64,000 nt of DNA from positions 1,688,164 to 1,752,163 of the forward strand of contig JAVLUZ010000150.1 in NCBI GenBank assembly GCA_036768485.1, given 5' to 3'. The DNA comes from Mermis nigrescens. Lineage: Eukaryota; Nematoda; Enoplea; Mermithida; Mermithidae. Positions 10,540 through 22,715 of this stretch are shown here, piece by piece (positions within the stretch are counted from its first letter, which is position 1; each line of letters begins with the position of its first letter). The position numbers were made by a program, and so were the translations under genes. The notes under the pieces are model-generated. The model made no database searches. It was not told the DNA's origin and saw only the letters and a list, made by a program, of their open reading frames with translations.

Positions 10540-12286
10540 TAGGGATGTCCCAAGCCCCGGCCCCGACCCCAGCGTCGGTGCCGGAGCTTATGATTTGGCC
10601 CCGGGCCGGGGCTAAATCATTTATAATTAATTGCGAAACTCTAAGATTTTCTTTCAAAATCAATCTTGGAAATTATGGGGAACGAAACAAATGGTATATT
10701 TTAGAATACTTACGCATTCAAATGACAAAATTTGATCGTTAAATTGTTTTTATAGTTCAAATGTAGATTTGGACCCAACTTAAGCAATTTAAATTCAGCG
10801 TATTCGCTTTACTTTTGAATTAGTTAGTCAAAAATCTATTAATATTCATTATTGATTTTACTATTATTATATCATTGATGCATTTATGATCTTGAAATAA
10901 ATAGCCTATATCGGATGACGAATAAATTTGTTCTATTCTGTCAGATCTTATCCCATGAAATTCCACGATAGTTCACTCTCAACAGACGAAATGCATAAAA
11001 TTAATTGAAGGATCAGCTTAAGAAGGAAGCGAATCGATACTGTGATCGCAGCTCTTGGTGTCCTGACGTAAAATCATACATAAATATTGTTTCTTAATTC
11101 ACAAGCCACAATCTTGCAAGAAAAAGATGTTTCATATTTGTACATCCATGATTTTTATGGATTAGTACATCTGGAACACACAATTCATGCGGAAAAGAAA
11201 AGGTAGAATCGGGAGTCCTAAATCCAAGAACTGCAATGTATATAATCAATAGATAAATTGACAGTTTTTTACTGAGAACTAATGAACTTTTAAAGAGGAA
11301 ATTAGGAACGAAATTGATGTTAAACATAAAAATACATGCTTCGAGCTGAAATGCTTGTACTTTGTTTGGCTTTTCAGCATTAAAATTAATCTTTACCATG
11401 AATTATATGACGGCACGGCATAGGTGCACGAGGTCTGGGTCGGCAAGGGGTGAAATACCGAAAATGCAAAACAGTAATTTAACGGTTCTTTCCTGTTTTA
11501 ACGATTAAAATTGTTGAAATAGCATTTAAGACGTTTTTTCGTGGTAATATCGCATTTCAAAGGCATTTTTAGTCCATTTTGAAGGCATTATATCACTTTC
11601 AACATTAAAAATGCAAAAATGTATCAATTTTACGCGTTTTTAAGTAAAAAGTACTTAAAATCAATAATGTAGCGCGAAGCGCCGGAAAAATTTTGACGTT
11701 TTTACTGCTTTTGACTTTGGAAATAATGCAAAAAACGTTCCATCGGCCCAAAATCGCCGAACAGTGCCAGTCCCGCTGACCCTTCAGGGGGAAGAGGTAA
11801 TACCCCCTCGCCCCCCTTTACGCATGTATTGAGCACGTAGCATCACAAAAAATTTCTATTTTTCTCAAAATTTGACATCGTTCATTAATTGAGAGGTTAG
11901 ATCCTAAGAGATATAAGTATTCTATTTCGAAATTCAAAATTAGCTGTCAATTCTTTATCTCCCCGGAAATCAGTCGTGAAGTATTGAAAATCTGAAGACA
12001 GTTGCACATTTATGACTTATCGCTTCGCTAATAACTGTCATTTAATAAGACTGATTCAGTATCACGTGCGTCATTAATATTTTTCAAACCGTTTTTTAAG
12101 TTCTTAAGCTTTTAATATAAAGCCATTATCGATGAGAAACCTGGAATTCACACTTATATGATTAAGTACTAATGTAAAAAAGTACCGTAAATAATTTCAA
12201 GTGTACACGTATAAAATTAGCGTACATCAGTATGCATAACATCTTGCCCCGGCCCCAGCTAAAAAACCTGCCCCGGTACATCCATA
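10540..12286. mobile_element. Large hAT-like element I with CCCCGG subterminal arrays
   Basis: The left end is TAGGGATGTCCCAAGCCCCGG; the right end complemented is TATGGATGTACCGGGGCAGG. Flanks TTATATAT (10532-10539) and TTATATAC (12287-12294) match 7 of 8. CCCCGGCCCC-type motifs lie just inside both ends. It carries an M element (M1) inside. No transposase. Confidence 0.75.
11420..11832. mobile_element. M-family MITE (M1)
   Basis: Begins CATAGGTGCACGAGGTC and ends 'cccccctttacgcatgtat'. It holds 'agcgcgaagcgccgg', 'gcattatatcacttt' and 'aaatcgccgaacagtgcc' in the M order. Flanks CGGCACGG and GAGCACGT share only the core GCACG, an aged TSD at best. Confidence 0.65.
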
Positions 12287-13466
12287 TTATATACACTTTT
12301 TCTCAATGCGAAGTGTGTTTTCGTTGTCTAAGAACGATCAAAGGACGAAAAAGGACAATTTGACAGCACACATGGGCTTGGGGGCCGGCATGGGGGTTGT
12401 ACCTTCTCAGAAGTTGAAATACCCCGCAGATTACTGTAGACTCCCAGAATTCTATTTTTAGTAACATATTTGGCGATTTACCCCATCCTGACCTCTCCCC
12501 CAAAATTTTAGTGCTGCCCGTGTATGTTTCACTATTTCTCATAAGCGACATGCACAAAAAATTAAGAAAAAATTCTCCAAATTTAGAATCCGAGGGACTA
12601 TACCATTGTTATAAAAAGGGCAAGTAAAATTCTGAATTCTGAATAGGAAATTACATATCAAAAATTCTACACGCGGTTTTTTGTGTTCGGCAAAGATATT
12701 TCCGGATGTAAAAAGAAATTCGGATCGTATCTGTATAGTACTGTCCTCTAAAACCCAAGAGCATTTTCATCCTAAAGAGCCACCCCTAACTTGACTTGCA
12801 TTCGGCTTAAAGTATCCAGCTTTTGCGTGTACTTTGCTAAGCCCTTATATAGCTATAATATTGCAACAGAAAAGTTAAGGCGGAATGCAGCTTTGAGAAA
12901 AAATAGTTTTTCTAAAAACGCTTAAGGTTCCGGGTAGATTTTCCTTAAATTAACTTTACATATCCAGAACATTATTATACATACTTAGATTTAATTGCAA
13001 CGCTCTTTGCTTCGTTGAAACTTCATAAGAGTGATAATTCGGATAATTGCTTGATTAAAGTAGAAATTTTTGAAAAAATTATATCTGGGACACAATGGGT
13101 CTTTTTAGGAACCAGTGGAAAAATATTGAGGTGACAAAGGAGCATTGAATGAAAGTGAGTGGTAGTTGAATCAAAGTAATGTCTCGATAGACAAACAAGC
13201 CCAAAAACCAGAAACCGGAGGTTATGTGTAAAGAGAAACCACACGAAATGGGTTTTTAGAGGACAGCGTTATAAATGTACAAGGAATTTTGAATAATATT
13301 TCAGTAAATTTCAGGTGCTTCGCACCAGAAATAGTGAATATTAGTCAAACGTGTCTTTACAATGGCAAATATTGCGGTTCTGATAAGACCATTGCGATAG
13401 AAGAAATTCTATTAATACTGTTGAGGCGAAAAACCATTATTTCAAGCGTAATTGCATGGTTTACAC
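12287..13466. repeat. Mixed decayed remnants (B/T-like and E-like)
   Basis: About 12365-12535 resembles the B family ('cccagaattctattttt', 'ctgcccgtgtatg'). From about 12672 ('cgcggttttttgtgttcggcaaagat') there are E-like pieces, and another E-like piece spans about 13265-13440 with 'ggtgcttcgcacc'. No gene is supported. Confidence 0.4.
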
Positions 13467-13695
13467 CACGCCAAGGCAATAGCCCATCCCAGCCCGTCCA
13501 TGGAACGGGCTGACGCAAAAACTGGACGGGCTGAAGGATTTATTCGGATGGGCTAATTTTGGCAAAAGGTGAGAAAACAGCGGAAAATGAAGGAAAATTG
13601 TCCTTTTTAACCCATTTTCATTCCAACTACGGACCAACCAACCTTTGAAAGCCTATAGTTGGATGGGTTGAAGCTTTGAGTATTGCTCAGGTATG
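13467..13695. mobile_element. Short relative of N (N2), 229 bp
   Basis: Ends CACGCCAAGGCAAT and, complemented, CATACCTGAGCAAT are close to the ends of the 12.6-kb N element (CACACCTGGGCAAT and CATACCCGGGCAAT). Flanks GTTTACAC and GTTTCCTT match 5 of 8. Subterminal 'gcccgtcc/ggacgggc' motifs are shared with N's left end. Confidence 0.65.
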
Positions 13696-13768
13696 GTTTC
13701 CTTAACTACACCTATATCCGGTTACAGGAGGATAAGTCACTTCCTACCTACCAAATAAACAGATTGCC

Positions 13769-14853
13769 CACTGTTTTTTGGTACGAGCCTCTTTGTACAT
13801 GTACAAAGATCTCCGGAAAAGTCTTTGTACGAGCTAAATTTTTTTGTACATACATATAACATATAGATATGCTATTGAATGTACACATTTTTACATACTA
13901 CTAGATTGTTAAGCGTGACCCGCACGCTTCGCAAAAGATGTAACTTTGTCCTAATAATAATAGAAAGTCATCAATATGAAAAAATAAATAAATAAAAGGT
14001 AGATAAATAAGGCATGCTGTTAGTTAAAAGGAAACTAAAAGACGCGAGAAATAGTATATACACATGTACATAAAAAGCATACAAAATTATATTATGAATT
14101 CAGCAGGTTATATTAGTTCGGCCCGAAACTCCAAAATTTTCATGAGTCTTAGGTTGAAATTACACATAAAATTCGACTCAGTAAGTTAAAATAACTTGTG
14201 TTACACAATTACAAATAATAAAGCGATTGCAATGTGCTCAGCGAATCTCATAATAGACACCAATTTGCTTATGAATTTAATGCAACGCAAAGATAAAAGA
14301 GTCAATTTTATCTTCAAACGGCAGAAAACAGTGCAAAGTTGTTTAATAGTTCTTTTTTTCTGCATAAAATCTTTATAAAACAGTAGAAATAGATGTAAAA
14401 GATGCTCAAATCTGTACAAAGATCCTTGAAGATAGATTTTGAGTGCTTAATGCCAGCGCTTGGAGCTAAATACAATGTAATTATGATATTCGGCGCGAAG
14501 CGCTAAACTTTTTGAAATTCTGCTAAAAAATACTCGAAAAAATGTTAAAATTACTATTACTTTGCCCCAGGGGCGGATTTAAGGGGAAACGGGGGGGGGG
14601 GGCGACGGCCCCCATGAGAACAAAAATAGTGCGCAAAATTAAGGATTGTTGAGCGATTTTTGGGTTAAAACGGCTAATTTTTCCGCCTAAGTCAGGGTTC
14701 CGCCCCCCCCCCCCCTTAGGGGTACCGCCCCCCCCTTGGGAAAATCCTGGATCCGCCACGGCTTTGCCCCAAAAAGTCTTTGTACATTGTACAAAGATGG
14801 CTCCAAAAATCTATGTACGAGCCTCAAAATCTTTTCGTACAAAAAAAACAGTG
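13769..14853. mobile_element. Y-family element (Y1) with a C element inside
   Basis: Ends CACTGTTTTTTGGTACGAGCC and ...GTACAAAAAAAACAGTG. The interior matches Y2 (37537-38281, reverse) over hundreds of bases, including 'gcgtgacccgcacgcttcgcaaaag', 'ttcggcccgaaac' and 'gcaacgcaaagataaaagagtc'. Y1 has about 145 bp extra near 13952-14095 that Y2 lacks. No TSD is evident here, but Y2 and Y4 have perfect ones. Confidence 0.75.
14568..14761. mobile_element. C-family MITE (C1), 194 bp, perfect 8-bp TSD
   Basis: CAGGGGCGGATTTA at the left and ...GGATCCGCCACGG at the right, flanked by perfect CTTTGCCC duplications (14560-14567 and 14762-14769). It sits inside Y1, so it is younger than Y1. Homopolymeric C/G runs flank the interior. 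Confidence 0.9.
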
Positions 14854-15479
14854 GCCACTTTTTTTAATTTGTACTAAGTCCGCTTGTGCATGTATATACA
14901 AAGATGGTATAGAAAAGTCTTTGTACGTTTTGTACATAGTAAATGCTAATACATTTTGGAAAATAGCAAATGACAAAATGAAGGCCGAAAAATAGATGAA
15001 AGTTGAAAATTTTATTCAAGTGCTTGAAACTGACCAGAAAGTGTGGAATAACGTACGTTTAACGTATACCAGTTTTTGAAGTCATTTTGACCCAAAATGC
15101 TTACTTGTGACAACCTAAGATCGACTGACCCCCATGATCGGTCATCTATACATCTGTAGTCCGGACTCCGGACCCGGAATCAAGCCCGGCATTCAGTGAC
15201 CGGGCGAGGGCACGGGTCTAAATTTTCTGAAACAGATGGTTTAGAAAAATCAATATTTGTGCACGCCTATTTGCTGATAAAATGAGTTAATAAACAGAAG
15301 TTGAACAATTCAGGAAAACTGTAGTTTAACCTTTCATGTCTGTTTGTATACGTAAATGTCCTCTTTTACGCATGATTTCATTTTTCTGATCTCAGCCGTA
15401 GTAATCGCGATAAAAAAGCAAATTTCAGAATATTGAATATTTTTGTTAGGGATTTACAGAGATTCCGTGAATTATTTTC
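14854..15479. repeat. E-like remnant and a short CCGGAC array
   Basis: About 14870-14960 has E-type 'cttgtgcatgtatatacaaagatgg...aaagtctttgtac'. At 15158-15215 there is 'ctgtagtccggactccggacccgg...gaccgggcgaggg', which looks like one end of a large array-bearing element whose partner I could not find. Confidence 0.4.
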
Positions 15480-15499
15480 TATTCAATTTGGGCCTCATT

Positions 15500-16100
15500 T
15501 CCAGACATAATGATCAATGAAGGATCAAGTATTTTAATAAAGGATGGGACGGTACCCCCAATTTTTCCAAAAACATTCAAAAATAGGTTCGAAAATTTTC
15601 CCTTCACGTACGAAATAGCGTTTTTTCGGCGGTTTACGCTGTCTACTTTTATTTGAAATTCCTTTTGGCGTGACATTTTCAAATTTTAAAATTTTCGGCA
15701 ATTTTGCCAAAAAAAAAACATTAAATATGTCTGATTTCAGCAAAATCTGGCGCAAAGCGCCGAGAAATTAATGAAATTATAGCGGAAGAACGTTTAGAAC
15801 CACGAATTACTGCTCCATATCCCGCATTTGTAGCATTTGACGTGAGACGTGGAAAAATTTCAAAAATTATGCTTGAATATTGAAGAAAACTATGCTACTT
15901 AAAATGTTTCTGCTGTTGAAATCGTTCGAAAACCTATTCCGCGAGCGAAGAAATGACTTCCGGGCCGCCAAAAGGTAAATGAATGTCGTTAATTGGTATT
16001 ATCCGACGCGAAGCGCCGGAAAAAATTTGGGAAATTATGATCACCAACGGCCAAAAACCGTATCTATTCTTTATCTCGCCAATACGACACTTACGAACCT
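15500..16100 (-). mobile_element. Reverse D-family copy (decayed)
   Basis: Read on the minus strand it follows D order from 'ggcgagataaagaa' (about 16085) through the hairpin at 16003-16020 to the 'ggaaaaattgggggtaccgtcc' end near 15545. A GCGCAAAGCGCC hairpin is at about 15751. TIRs are not preserved. Confidence 0.6.
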
Positions 16101-16768
16101 ATATAAGCCGACCGTCACGCGTCGCAAGGGGAGTTTACGGCATAGACGATTAAAAAGTTGAAGTAAAAATTCACAAGTTTTTTGGTCGTAACGCAATATA
16201 ACCAATTTTAATACGTCAAACAAAACTAGAAATATATAACTAATTTCTTTCGATTCTCACTCATTTTACCTCGCTCGTACAACGAATGATAGCTCATCCA
16301 TTTTAGCTCAACTTCCGAAGAAGTTCGTACCTTTTGTTACTGTATGAACTCTCGCTCGTGAGCAATATTCTACGGCATTTTGAATAACTTAGCAATTAAT
16401 TGCGCAGCGGCATAAAACAATTTTTTACTTCATCAGAACAATATTTGCACGCACGCGCACTAGGACCGGGGCTTCCGAAAGGCACACCCCCTCAGGCTGT
16501 TTCGGGACCAGACCTAGCGCTCCAACCATAAAAAAGCGTCAAATGAGGTCTAACGGTATAATTTCTTTCCAAGTATAAATATTTATTTTTCGAGCATTAG
16601 AATGTTCAATTCGATTATCCTGGCGTATTTGTTCCATTATTTCGTAAACATTCGATGACTAGGTCATTCAATCGCCCTTGTCGTTATTTGTTTTTGTGCA
16701 TATTTAACCAAAAATATTCATGAACAATAAAATAGGACCATCTAAGGATGAAAATTTGACATTAAATA
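16101..16768. other. No gene seen
   Basis: AT-rich. A short GC-rich segment 'ctaggaccggggcttccgaaagg' lies near 16460. No boundaries are apparent. Confidence 0.35.
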
Positions 16769-16945
16769 CAGTGCTCGCCACGAATGTTTACGTTTTAATG
16801 TGCTCCATAGGATGATAGAGCTTGTTAAGGCATATAAGTTTAACGCGTCGGTCGTGCGTGGGCGGAAATAGGACCGACGTGTTGAAGATATAACCTAACA
16901 ATCTCTAGAAGCTTATTAAAGCGTAAACATTCATGGCGAGTGGTG
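16769..16945. mobile_element. Tc1/mariner-type MITE, 177 bp, TA target
   Basis: Inverted ends CAGTGCTCGCCACGAATGTT and, complemented from the right, CACCACTCGCCATGAATGTT match about 16 of 20 and continue as TACG. The element is bounded by TA on both sides. The end form CAGTGcTcGcCA and TA target fit Tc1/mariner. The 8-bp flanks do not match, arguing against hAT. Confidence 0.75.
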
Positions 16946-18114
16946 TATAGACAAAATTGCTCATTTACCCCTACCACCCCCCACCGCCAATAACCTTGGT
17001 TTACCCAGCCCAGGACGTTTGACCGTGCGCATGCTTGGATTTTTGGTATAATAAGTAATTCGAAATGGAAGGCTAGACCACCTTATATTAGCTCACTAGG
17101 ACGATGCGAGCGGAAGCGAAGATGTCCGAAACAGGGCAGGGACGTAATCGTGTCGAAAAAGATTTAAAAACTTTTAAATTGAAATACTTACGCACGTACC
17201 AATCAAATATTTTTAAAGTCAATACGGGCTAAAATGCACCAATTATTATCCGCATCAATGTAGTATTTAAACAAAACAGTAACTTTCTTAGGAGATATAG
17301 ATTGAGCTAGGCGGAGCATATTTTCATGCTTTTTAAGCACCATGCGCGTAATTAATTATCAAAAACCAGTAGGTTTGAATATACCATACGTATATTAAAT
17401 ATTGATTGGTCCATATATATTATACAAATTAGGCCCCGGCCAAGCTTTTTTAGGCCCGTTTTCCTTCGCCGGATATCGTCTCATATAAGCTTAAAAACGA
17501 ATAATGTTTGGTCATTACGTATTATATTATTTAAATGTAAATCGCATTCTTTAAATAATGAGCTTTGCGCGCAAACGCTCTACGCCGACCATTAGCGGTC
17601 GCGCGAATGAGGTTGGCGCTAAAACACGCCGCTTCTGGTTGAAAAAGCTGACAGTAAAAGAGAGTAACTCACCCGCGAGTCGCCTGGATCCGATCTGCAA
17701 AAGGAAATTGAAATTTAATACATTTTGAATTCATACGTTGACTCGTATCGCAAAAGCTCAGAATTGTGAGTGAGAGGTAGTATAGTGGGCCACTTTAAGG
17801 GAGGAAGGGGGCTGAGTGGACTTTCGCTTTTATCGAAACGGCGGAAAAGCATGCGCAAATAGATTTAAAACGCAAAATTGTTTTTCGATTGACGGCCGAA
17901 TTTTAAGTAGAGAATTCTTCTAAACCGTTTTTCTATTTCCCGCCATTCGTGCAAAAACAAAACTTTAAAACGGCTCAATTTTCGAGCCATATTTAAAATA
18001 TTAGAACGCAAAATTCTGCAGGTCATTTTTGGAAGTTGTTGTTCACGTCGCTAAAGTGTGCACTGCGGACGAAGCCTAGCACTTTGTACCAAAAGCAACA
18101 ACATTGTTTTAACC
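16946..18114. other. No gene; small repeat fragments
   Basis: About 16970-17035 looks like an M right end ('accgccaataacc...gaccgtgcgcatgc'). 'ggccccggccaagc' at about 17432 is a lone CCCCGG-type motif. No coding frame is supported. Confidence 0.35.
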
Positions 18115-18276
18115 AATGGTGCACCGGTACCTCACTTTTAGCCGATAGCGGTACAGGTACCGTGACCATAGTACCGGCGCGGTACTGCCACTTATATACA
18201 TATTCACAACACGTAAGAGGTGCCTGCCGATATGAAAGAAATCATTAGCACGTATGATCAGACCATAGTCACTGCA

Positions 18277-19070
18277 CAGGGGCGGATTTAAGGGGGTGGG
18301 GGAGGGGCGCGCCCTCTCCCATTGGCCAAAAATATTTGGCGAGGTAAAGAATGGATATGCAATTTGCAATGATTTTTGACCGTCACTGACCATAATTTCT
18401 CAAAATTTTTCCGGCGCTACGCGCCGGATGATACCTGTTAATGACATTTATTTACTTTCTTGGAGACCTTGAAGCAATTTATTCTTTATGTAGGGTTTCA
18501 AAACAATTCTCACAGCAGGAACAGGGGCGGATTTAAGGGGAGGGAAGCAGCCGCCCCCTCCCCTCGTGGCCCAGAATAGTGCGCAAAATTAGGAATTTTT
18601 GAGCGATTTTCGGGCTAAAACGGACAATTTTTCCGCCCAAGTCAGGGTTCCCCCCCTGAGGGGTACCGCCCCCCCCTTAGCAAGACAACTATTTTCGCAT
18701 AGTTTTCTTCTATTTTCAATTAGAAATTTCGATGTTTCGCATCAAATGCTTTATATAAATGCAGGACATCAAGCAATAAATCATGCTTCTAGACGTCTAT
18801 CTGCCTCGATTTCACAAATTCTCCGGCGCTTTGCGCCAGATTTTTGTTGAAGTCAAAGAAATTTAATGATGTTTTCGCAGAAAATTATCAAATATTTTAA
18901 AATTTTAAGAAAAAATATTGCGTCAAAAAAGATTTTATGTAAAAGTATACAATATAAAACACCGAAAAAAGCTATTTCGCGCGTTAAGGGCACATTTTTG
19001 GACCTATTTTTGACTGTTTTAGGAAAAGTTGGGATACCTCCCCTTTAGGAAAATCCAAGATCCGCCACTG
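18277..19070. mobile_element. D-family element (D2), 794 bp, with C2 inside
   Basis: CAGGGGCGGATTTA left end, ...GATCCGCCACTG right end, flanks TCACTGCA and TCATTGCA (7 of 8). It has hairpins at about 18412-18430 (CCGGCGCTACGCGCCGG) and 18820-18840. A C-type copy starts at 18530 (CAGGGGCGGATTTA) inside it and breaks off near 18685 without a 3' TIR. Confidence 0.85.
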
Positions 19071-19170
19071 TCATTGCATGACTGATCCTGAAAAATTAAG
19101 TTTAAAAAAGAAACTCAATAACATTATGGACTGGAATAGTCTCCTAAATGTTTGTGACTGGTTCATATCT

Positions 19171-19258
19171 AAAGAAAGTGTATTTTTGGCCTATTGGCAG
19201 TCAGATAAAACAATAATAATGCTTGTGACTGCCAATAGGCCAAAAATACACTTTCTTT
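19171..19258. repeat. Perfect 32-bp inverted repeat, 24-base loop
   Basis: Arms 19171-19202 and 19227-19258 are exact reverse complements (left arm starts AAAGAAAGTGTATTTTTGGC). The 'ggaatagtctc' motif occurs at about 19134 and again just after the right arm. Confidence 0.95.
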
Positions 19259-19555
19259 GGAATAGTCTCGTTCAAAAGGAATTTTTTTACCCAGAACAAA
19301 AACACGTTATTCGTAATATTAGTTTAGTTATATGACGTTGCAACGCCATTATGGTTTTTTCTGTTTTTGACTATCGTTTTCTTCTTTTCTGAATTATTCT
19401 TCTAGTTCACTTTCTAATTCTAGTGACCAGACGCGCATATAGAGTAAGGAGTTCACCTGGTATTATAGTTCAGCTCGGCCTGAGAACCAGCTGAGCGGCT
19501 TTACTCCAATGAAACTACATCAAAAATTGGTGTAAGCGTCGCAGCAGGGTAGAAG

Positions 19556-19727
19556 CAGGTAAGTATGTAGCTCTGGGGGTCCGGACCCCCCAAAATTCAT
19601 AAAAATCGGAAAAATACGACTTTTTAAACGTTAATTTGTGCTATTTTTGGCCTTTTTCGGCTTAGTCCCCCGAAAATTGGTGTTTTGCCCCCTCCCCTCC
19701 AAAATAGGACGGCCAGCTACGTGCCTG
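19556..19727. mobile_element. A-family MITE (A2), 172 bp
   Basis: Ends CAGGTAAGTATGTAGCT and, complemented, CAGGCACGTAGCT; flanks GGTAGAAG and AGTAGAAG match 7 of 8. The interior matches A1, with 'gggtccggaccccc'. Confidence 0.85.
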
Positions 19728-20006
19728 AGTAGAAGCTCGTATAATTAATAGTTTTTGGTTGATTTAATGCACTTTTAAGTGACAAAATTTGATTTTTGTT
19801 TGTCTTTAGCATTAATTTTGATCGACTTTATCCAGAAAAATTTCCCTCCATTAACCCAAATGGTCCATCCGGACTAAATTCTTCTAAGTGCATATGATCT
19901 ACCGAAGGCGCCTGGACTCGAAAACGAGAAATGACAAACTTTTCTGTCTGGAAAAGCAAAATTGAATGAAAAAATAAAGATTTTTCCTAGAGAAATACAT
20001 TCGAAA

Positions 20007-20192
20007 CTGTGGCGGATCCAGGATTTTCCTAAGGGGGGGGGCGGGGTACCCCTATGGGGAACCCTGACTTGGGCGGAAAAATTAGCTGTTTTAACCCAAA
20101 AATCGCTAAAAATCGCTCAAAAATCCTTATTTTGCGCACTATTTTGGGCCAAAGGGGGACGGCCGCCCCCGCTTCCCCTAAATCCGCCCCTG
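20007..20192. mobile_element. C-family MITE (C3), 186 bp, perfect 8-bp TSD
   Basis: CTGTGGCGGATCCAGG at the left, ...AAATCCGCCCCTG at the right, flanked by perfect ATTCGAAA (19999-20006 and 20193-20200). It lies inside W. Confidence 0.9.
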
Positions 20193-20730
20193 ATTCGAAA
20201 TCAAGTAAAAGCCGTTGATTAAGGCATTTTGGCCTCATTTTTACATTCATCATTTTTACGGATTGTTAGGATCCATTAAAGCACTCCGGCCAACCCTCCT
20301 CATAGACGCTACGAGGTGTATTTAATACGTCGAAAACTAGCCAGACCATCACTCTAACGTACAGTCCGTCGCGCTAAGGTTTTGAGAGTGGGCAAAAATA
20401 GTTTTAAATAACTGTAAACTTTCAACAAAAACTAGCGTTTAGCAATTTTTAACCTTTACATATTTCTGTCATATTTATTAGTGTCAGTTGAATTATGGAT
20501 AGCGGCGGTATTCAATAGGTTCAGAATAGATGAACATTGATTTGTCTTTGCGAAAGCGCAAACGAAGACAGCTTAAAAGTGCTACTTTACTTGAAGGCAT
20601 ATTTTTGCGGCGAATTTGCATTTTCGGACTGAAACAATTAATATGTTAATCGTGTACATATATACGCGCCTTGATCAATAATTTATGAATCGTTGTTTCA
20701 AAGTCGTTGAAATGAGTAATTTACGTAGTG

Positions 20731-21143
20731 CATACACGCGCAGGAGGGGGTAGACCACCGCCGAGGGGTCAAGCAGAGAGGAACTGCCCGGCGATTTTGA
20801 GCCGACGGATCGTTTTTTTGCAGCATTTTTGAGGTGAAAAGCAGTAAAAATATCGAAATTTTTCCGGGCGCAAGCGCCGGATTAGAACTTTTATGTACTT
20901 TTACTTAAAAAGCGCCCAAAATCGACCAATTTTTGTATTTTTCAATGTTAAAAGTAATATAATGCGGTCAAAATTGACTAAAAATGCTTTGAAAATGCGA
21001 TACTACCGCGAAAAAACGTTTTACAGGCTATTTTGACCATTTTGGTCGTTTTAACGGCAAAAACAAATCGTGAACGTTAAATTTACTGTTTTTGATTTCT
21101 GAGATTTTACCCCCCCTGCTGATCCTGACCCTGCGCACCTACG
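20731..21143 (-). mobile_element. M-family MITE (M2), reverse orientation, 413 bp
   Basis: CATACACGCGC left end and ...GCGCACCTACG right end (complement CGTAGGTGCGC). The interior order is that of M3, with GGGCGCAAGCGCC at about 20863. No clear TSD. Confidence 0.7.
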
Positions 21144-21339
21144 CATTCTGGGACGAACATATCAAATAATCTACCTATATTGATATCGCTTCATATTCAC
21201 TTATATAGTCCGCAATTAAGCGATGCTCTTCCAATTATGTAATGTGTAGTTAGAAATTATACTTACGTTGGAACCGACCGGTATACCACGGCACCGGTAC
21301 CGGCGGTGGTATCAGTATCGGAACCCAGTGCACCCCCAC

Positions 21340-22715
21340 TTTTAACACATTTTTTAAATTTTTAAGTCGCTCTGCGCGTAAATAGTTCAGGTTCGTGTTC
21401 TCTTCAGATATATGCGAAAACAGCTACCTAGAAACGTTGATGAAAATGATGTACGCTGAGACTGAAACTTACTTAAATTTACCGATTGATTCAAAAATGT
21501 TGCGAACGGGCAATATTTCGGCGGAGCACAAAAAGACGGTAATCTGAAAAGCAATCAACGGACTATAACTCATACTTTTAAATTTCGACCCTACGCGGCA
21601 AAATTATTACGTTAGTAATGCTCCAAAAAATATGCGCGTAAAGTAATACTTTATTCCTTGTGCGATAGCGTATGCAGGATTTGCTTGGGGGAGTCAAAAA
21701 CAGTAAGCGTTTAGCTGCCTTCGAGTAAGAACTAGGAATCATGGCGACATTTGAAATATAAGGTTCCCATGTTGAACATCTAAGCAACGTAATCTTACGA
21801 AACCGCTGGTTCGCAGCGACAAAAATCTTTTCTCTTGGTAGAATTAACAATAAAAATATTTTTTTATGAAACCGAAAAATCTTAACATAATCTGTAAAAT
21901 TGCTACATACGTACGTCACTCATTTTTTCCATTATAGCCGTTCATTGCACCGGCTTAATTATGGGCTTAAATCATAGGCGCACGAGGTCATAGTTCCAGA
22001 GGGTGAAACCATACACGTACAGCAAGAGAATACTGGGGAGGGGTGGTCAGGACCAAAAAATTTTTAAAGTAAGCCTTTTTGGGCTAAAAACGGTGGGTAC
22101 GCGTCAAAAACACTCGTTCTTGACGTTTCGAACAAAGCACGCTCTTTTAAGAACATAAAAACATAAAACAAATTTTCAGAAAAATTTGAAAAAATCGAGC
22201 AAATTGAACAAAATATAGTCAAAAATGTGTATCTGGCGCAAAGCGCCGAAAACTTGTGACTTTTGAGCCAAAAATGAGCTAAAAACGCTCAAAAAGGCAC
22301 ACATTTACAAGTTTTACTGTACGAGTGAAACCCGAAAATCGTTAGACAGCCATATACTTCGTAAAAACGGTCCTGTAGCAAAAAACGATAGCATCGCTTT
22401 AAAACAATCGTTCTTGAGCATTGCCAGCAAGTAAATAGCTCTTTTCGGACTCACAAACATAACTATATGGCCTTGTTGGTCAAAAAAGCTATTTAGCTCT
22501 TTTTTGAGTCGAAAACTAGTCATATATCCTTTCAAAACTCATAAAAGACAACTATATAGCATTCCTGAGCACAAAAAAGACTTTATAGCTAATTTTCTGA
22601 GCTCAAAAAAAGACAATAAATCTAGTTTCCTGAGCCCAAAAAGGCTATATAGCTGATTTTTTGAGCTCAAAATAGGCAGTATAACCAATCTTTTTCGATA
22701 AAAATAACTGTATAG
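21340..22715. repeat. Repeat remnants, T-like block and a short-unit tandem
   Basis: 21972-22016 is an M-like left fragment ('cataggcgcacgagg'). About 22040-22310 is T-like with GGCGCAAAGCGCC. From about 22490 to 22690 there are four or so units of about 50 bp ending in 'tatatagct...gagctcaaaa'. 21348-21960 has nothing I can support. Confidence 0.5.

Larger units (their letters stand above)
18115..21339. mobile_element. Large hAT-like element W with GGTACC arrays (3.2 kb)
   Basis: Flanks TTTTAACC (18107-18114) and TTTTAACA (21340-21347) match 7 of 8. The ends have the shared core GGTGCACYGG. Inside both ends are repeated GGTACC/CCGGTACC motifs (18120-18185 and 21275-21320). It contains D2 with C2 inside, A2, C3 and M2; subtracting these leaves about 1.6 kb of W. 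No transposase. Confidence 0.75.

Noticed and set aside
16769..16945. Reading the CAGTG-ended element as an E-family MITE
   Set aside because: It lacks the poly-T and TTTGTACATG arms, and its 8-bp flanks do not match, while TA is duplicated.
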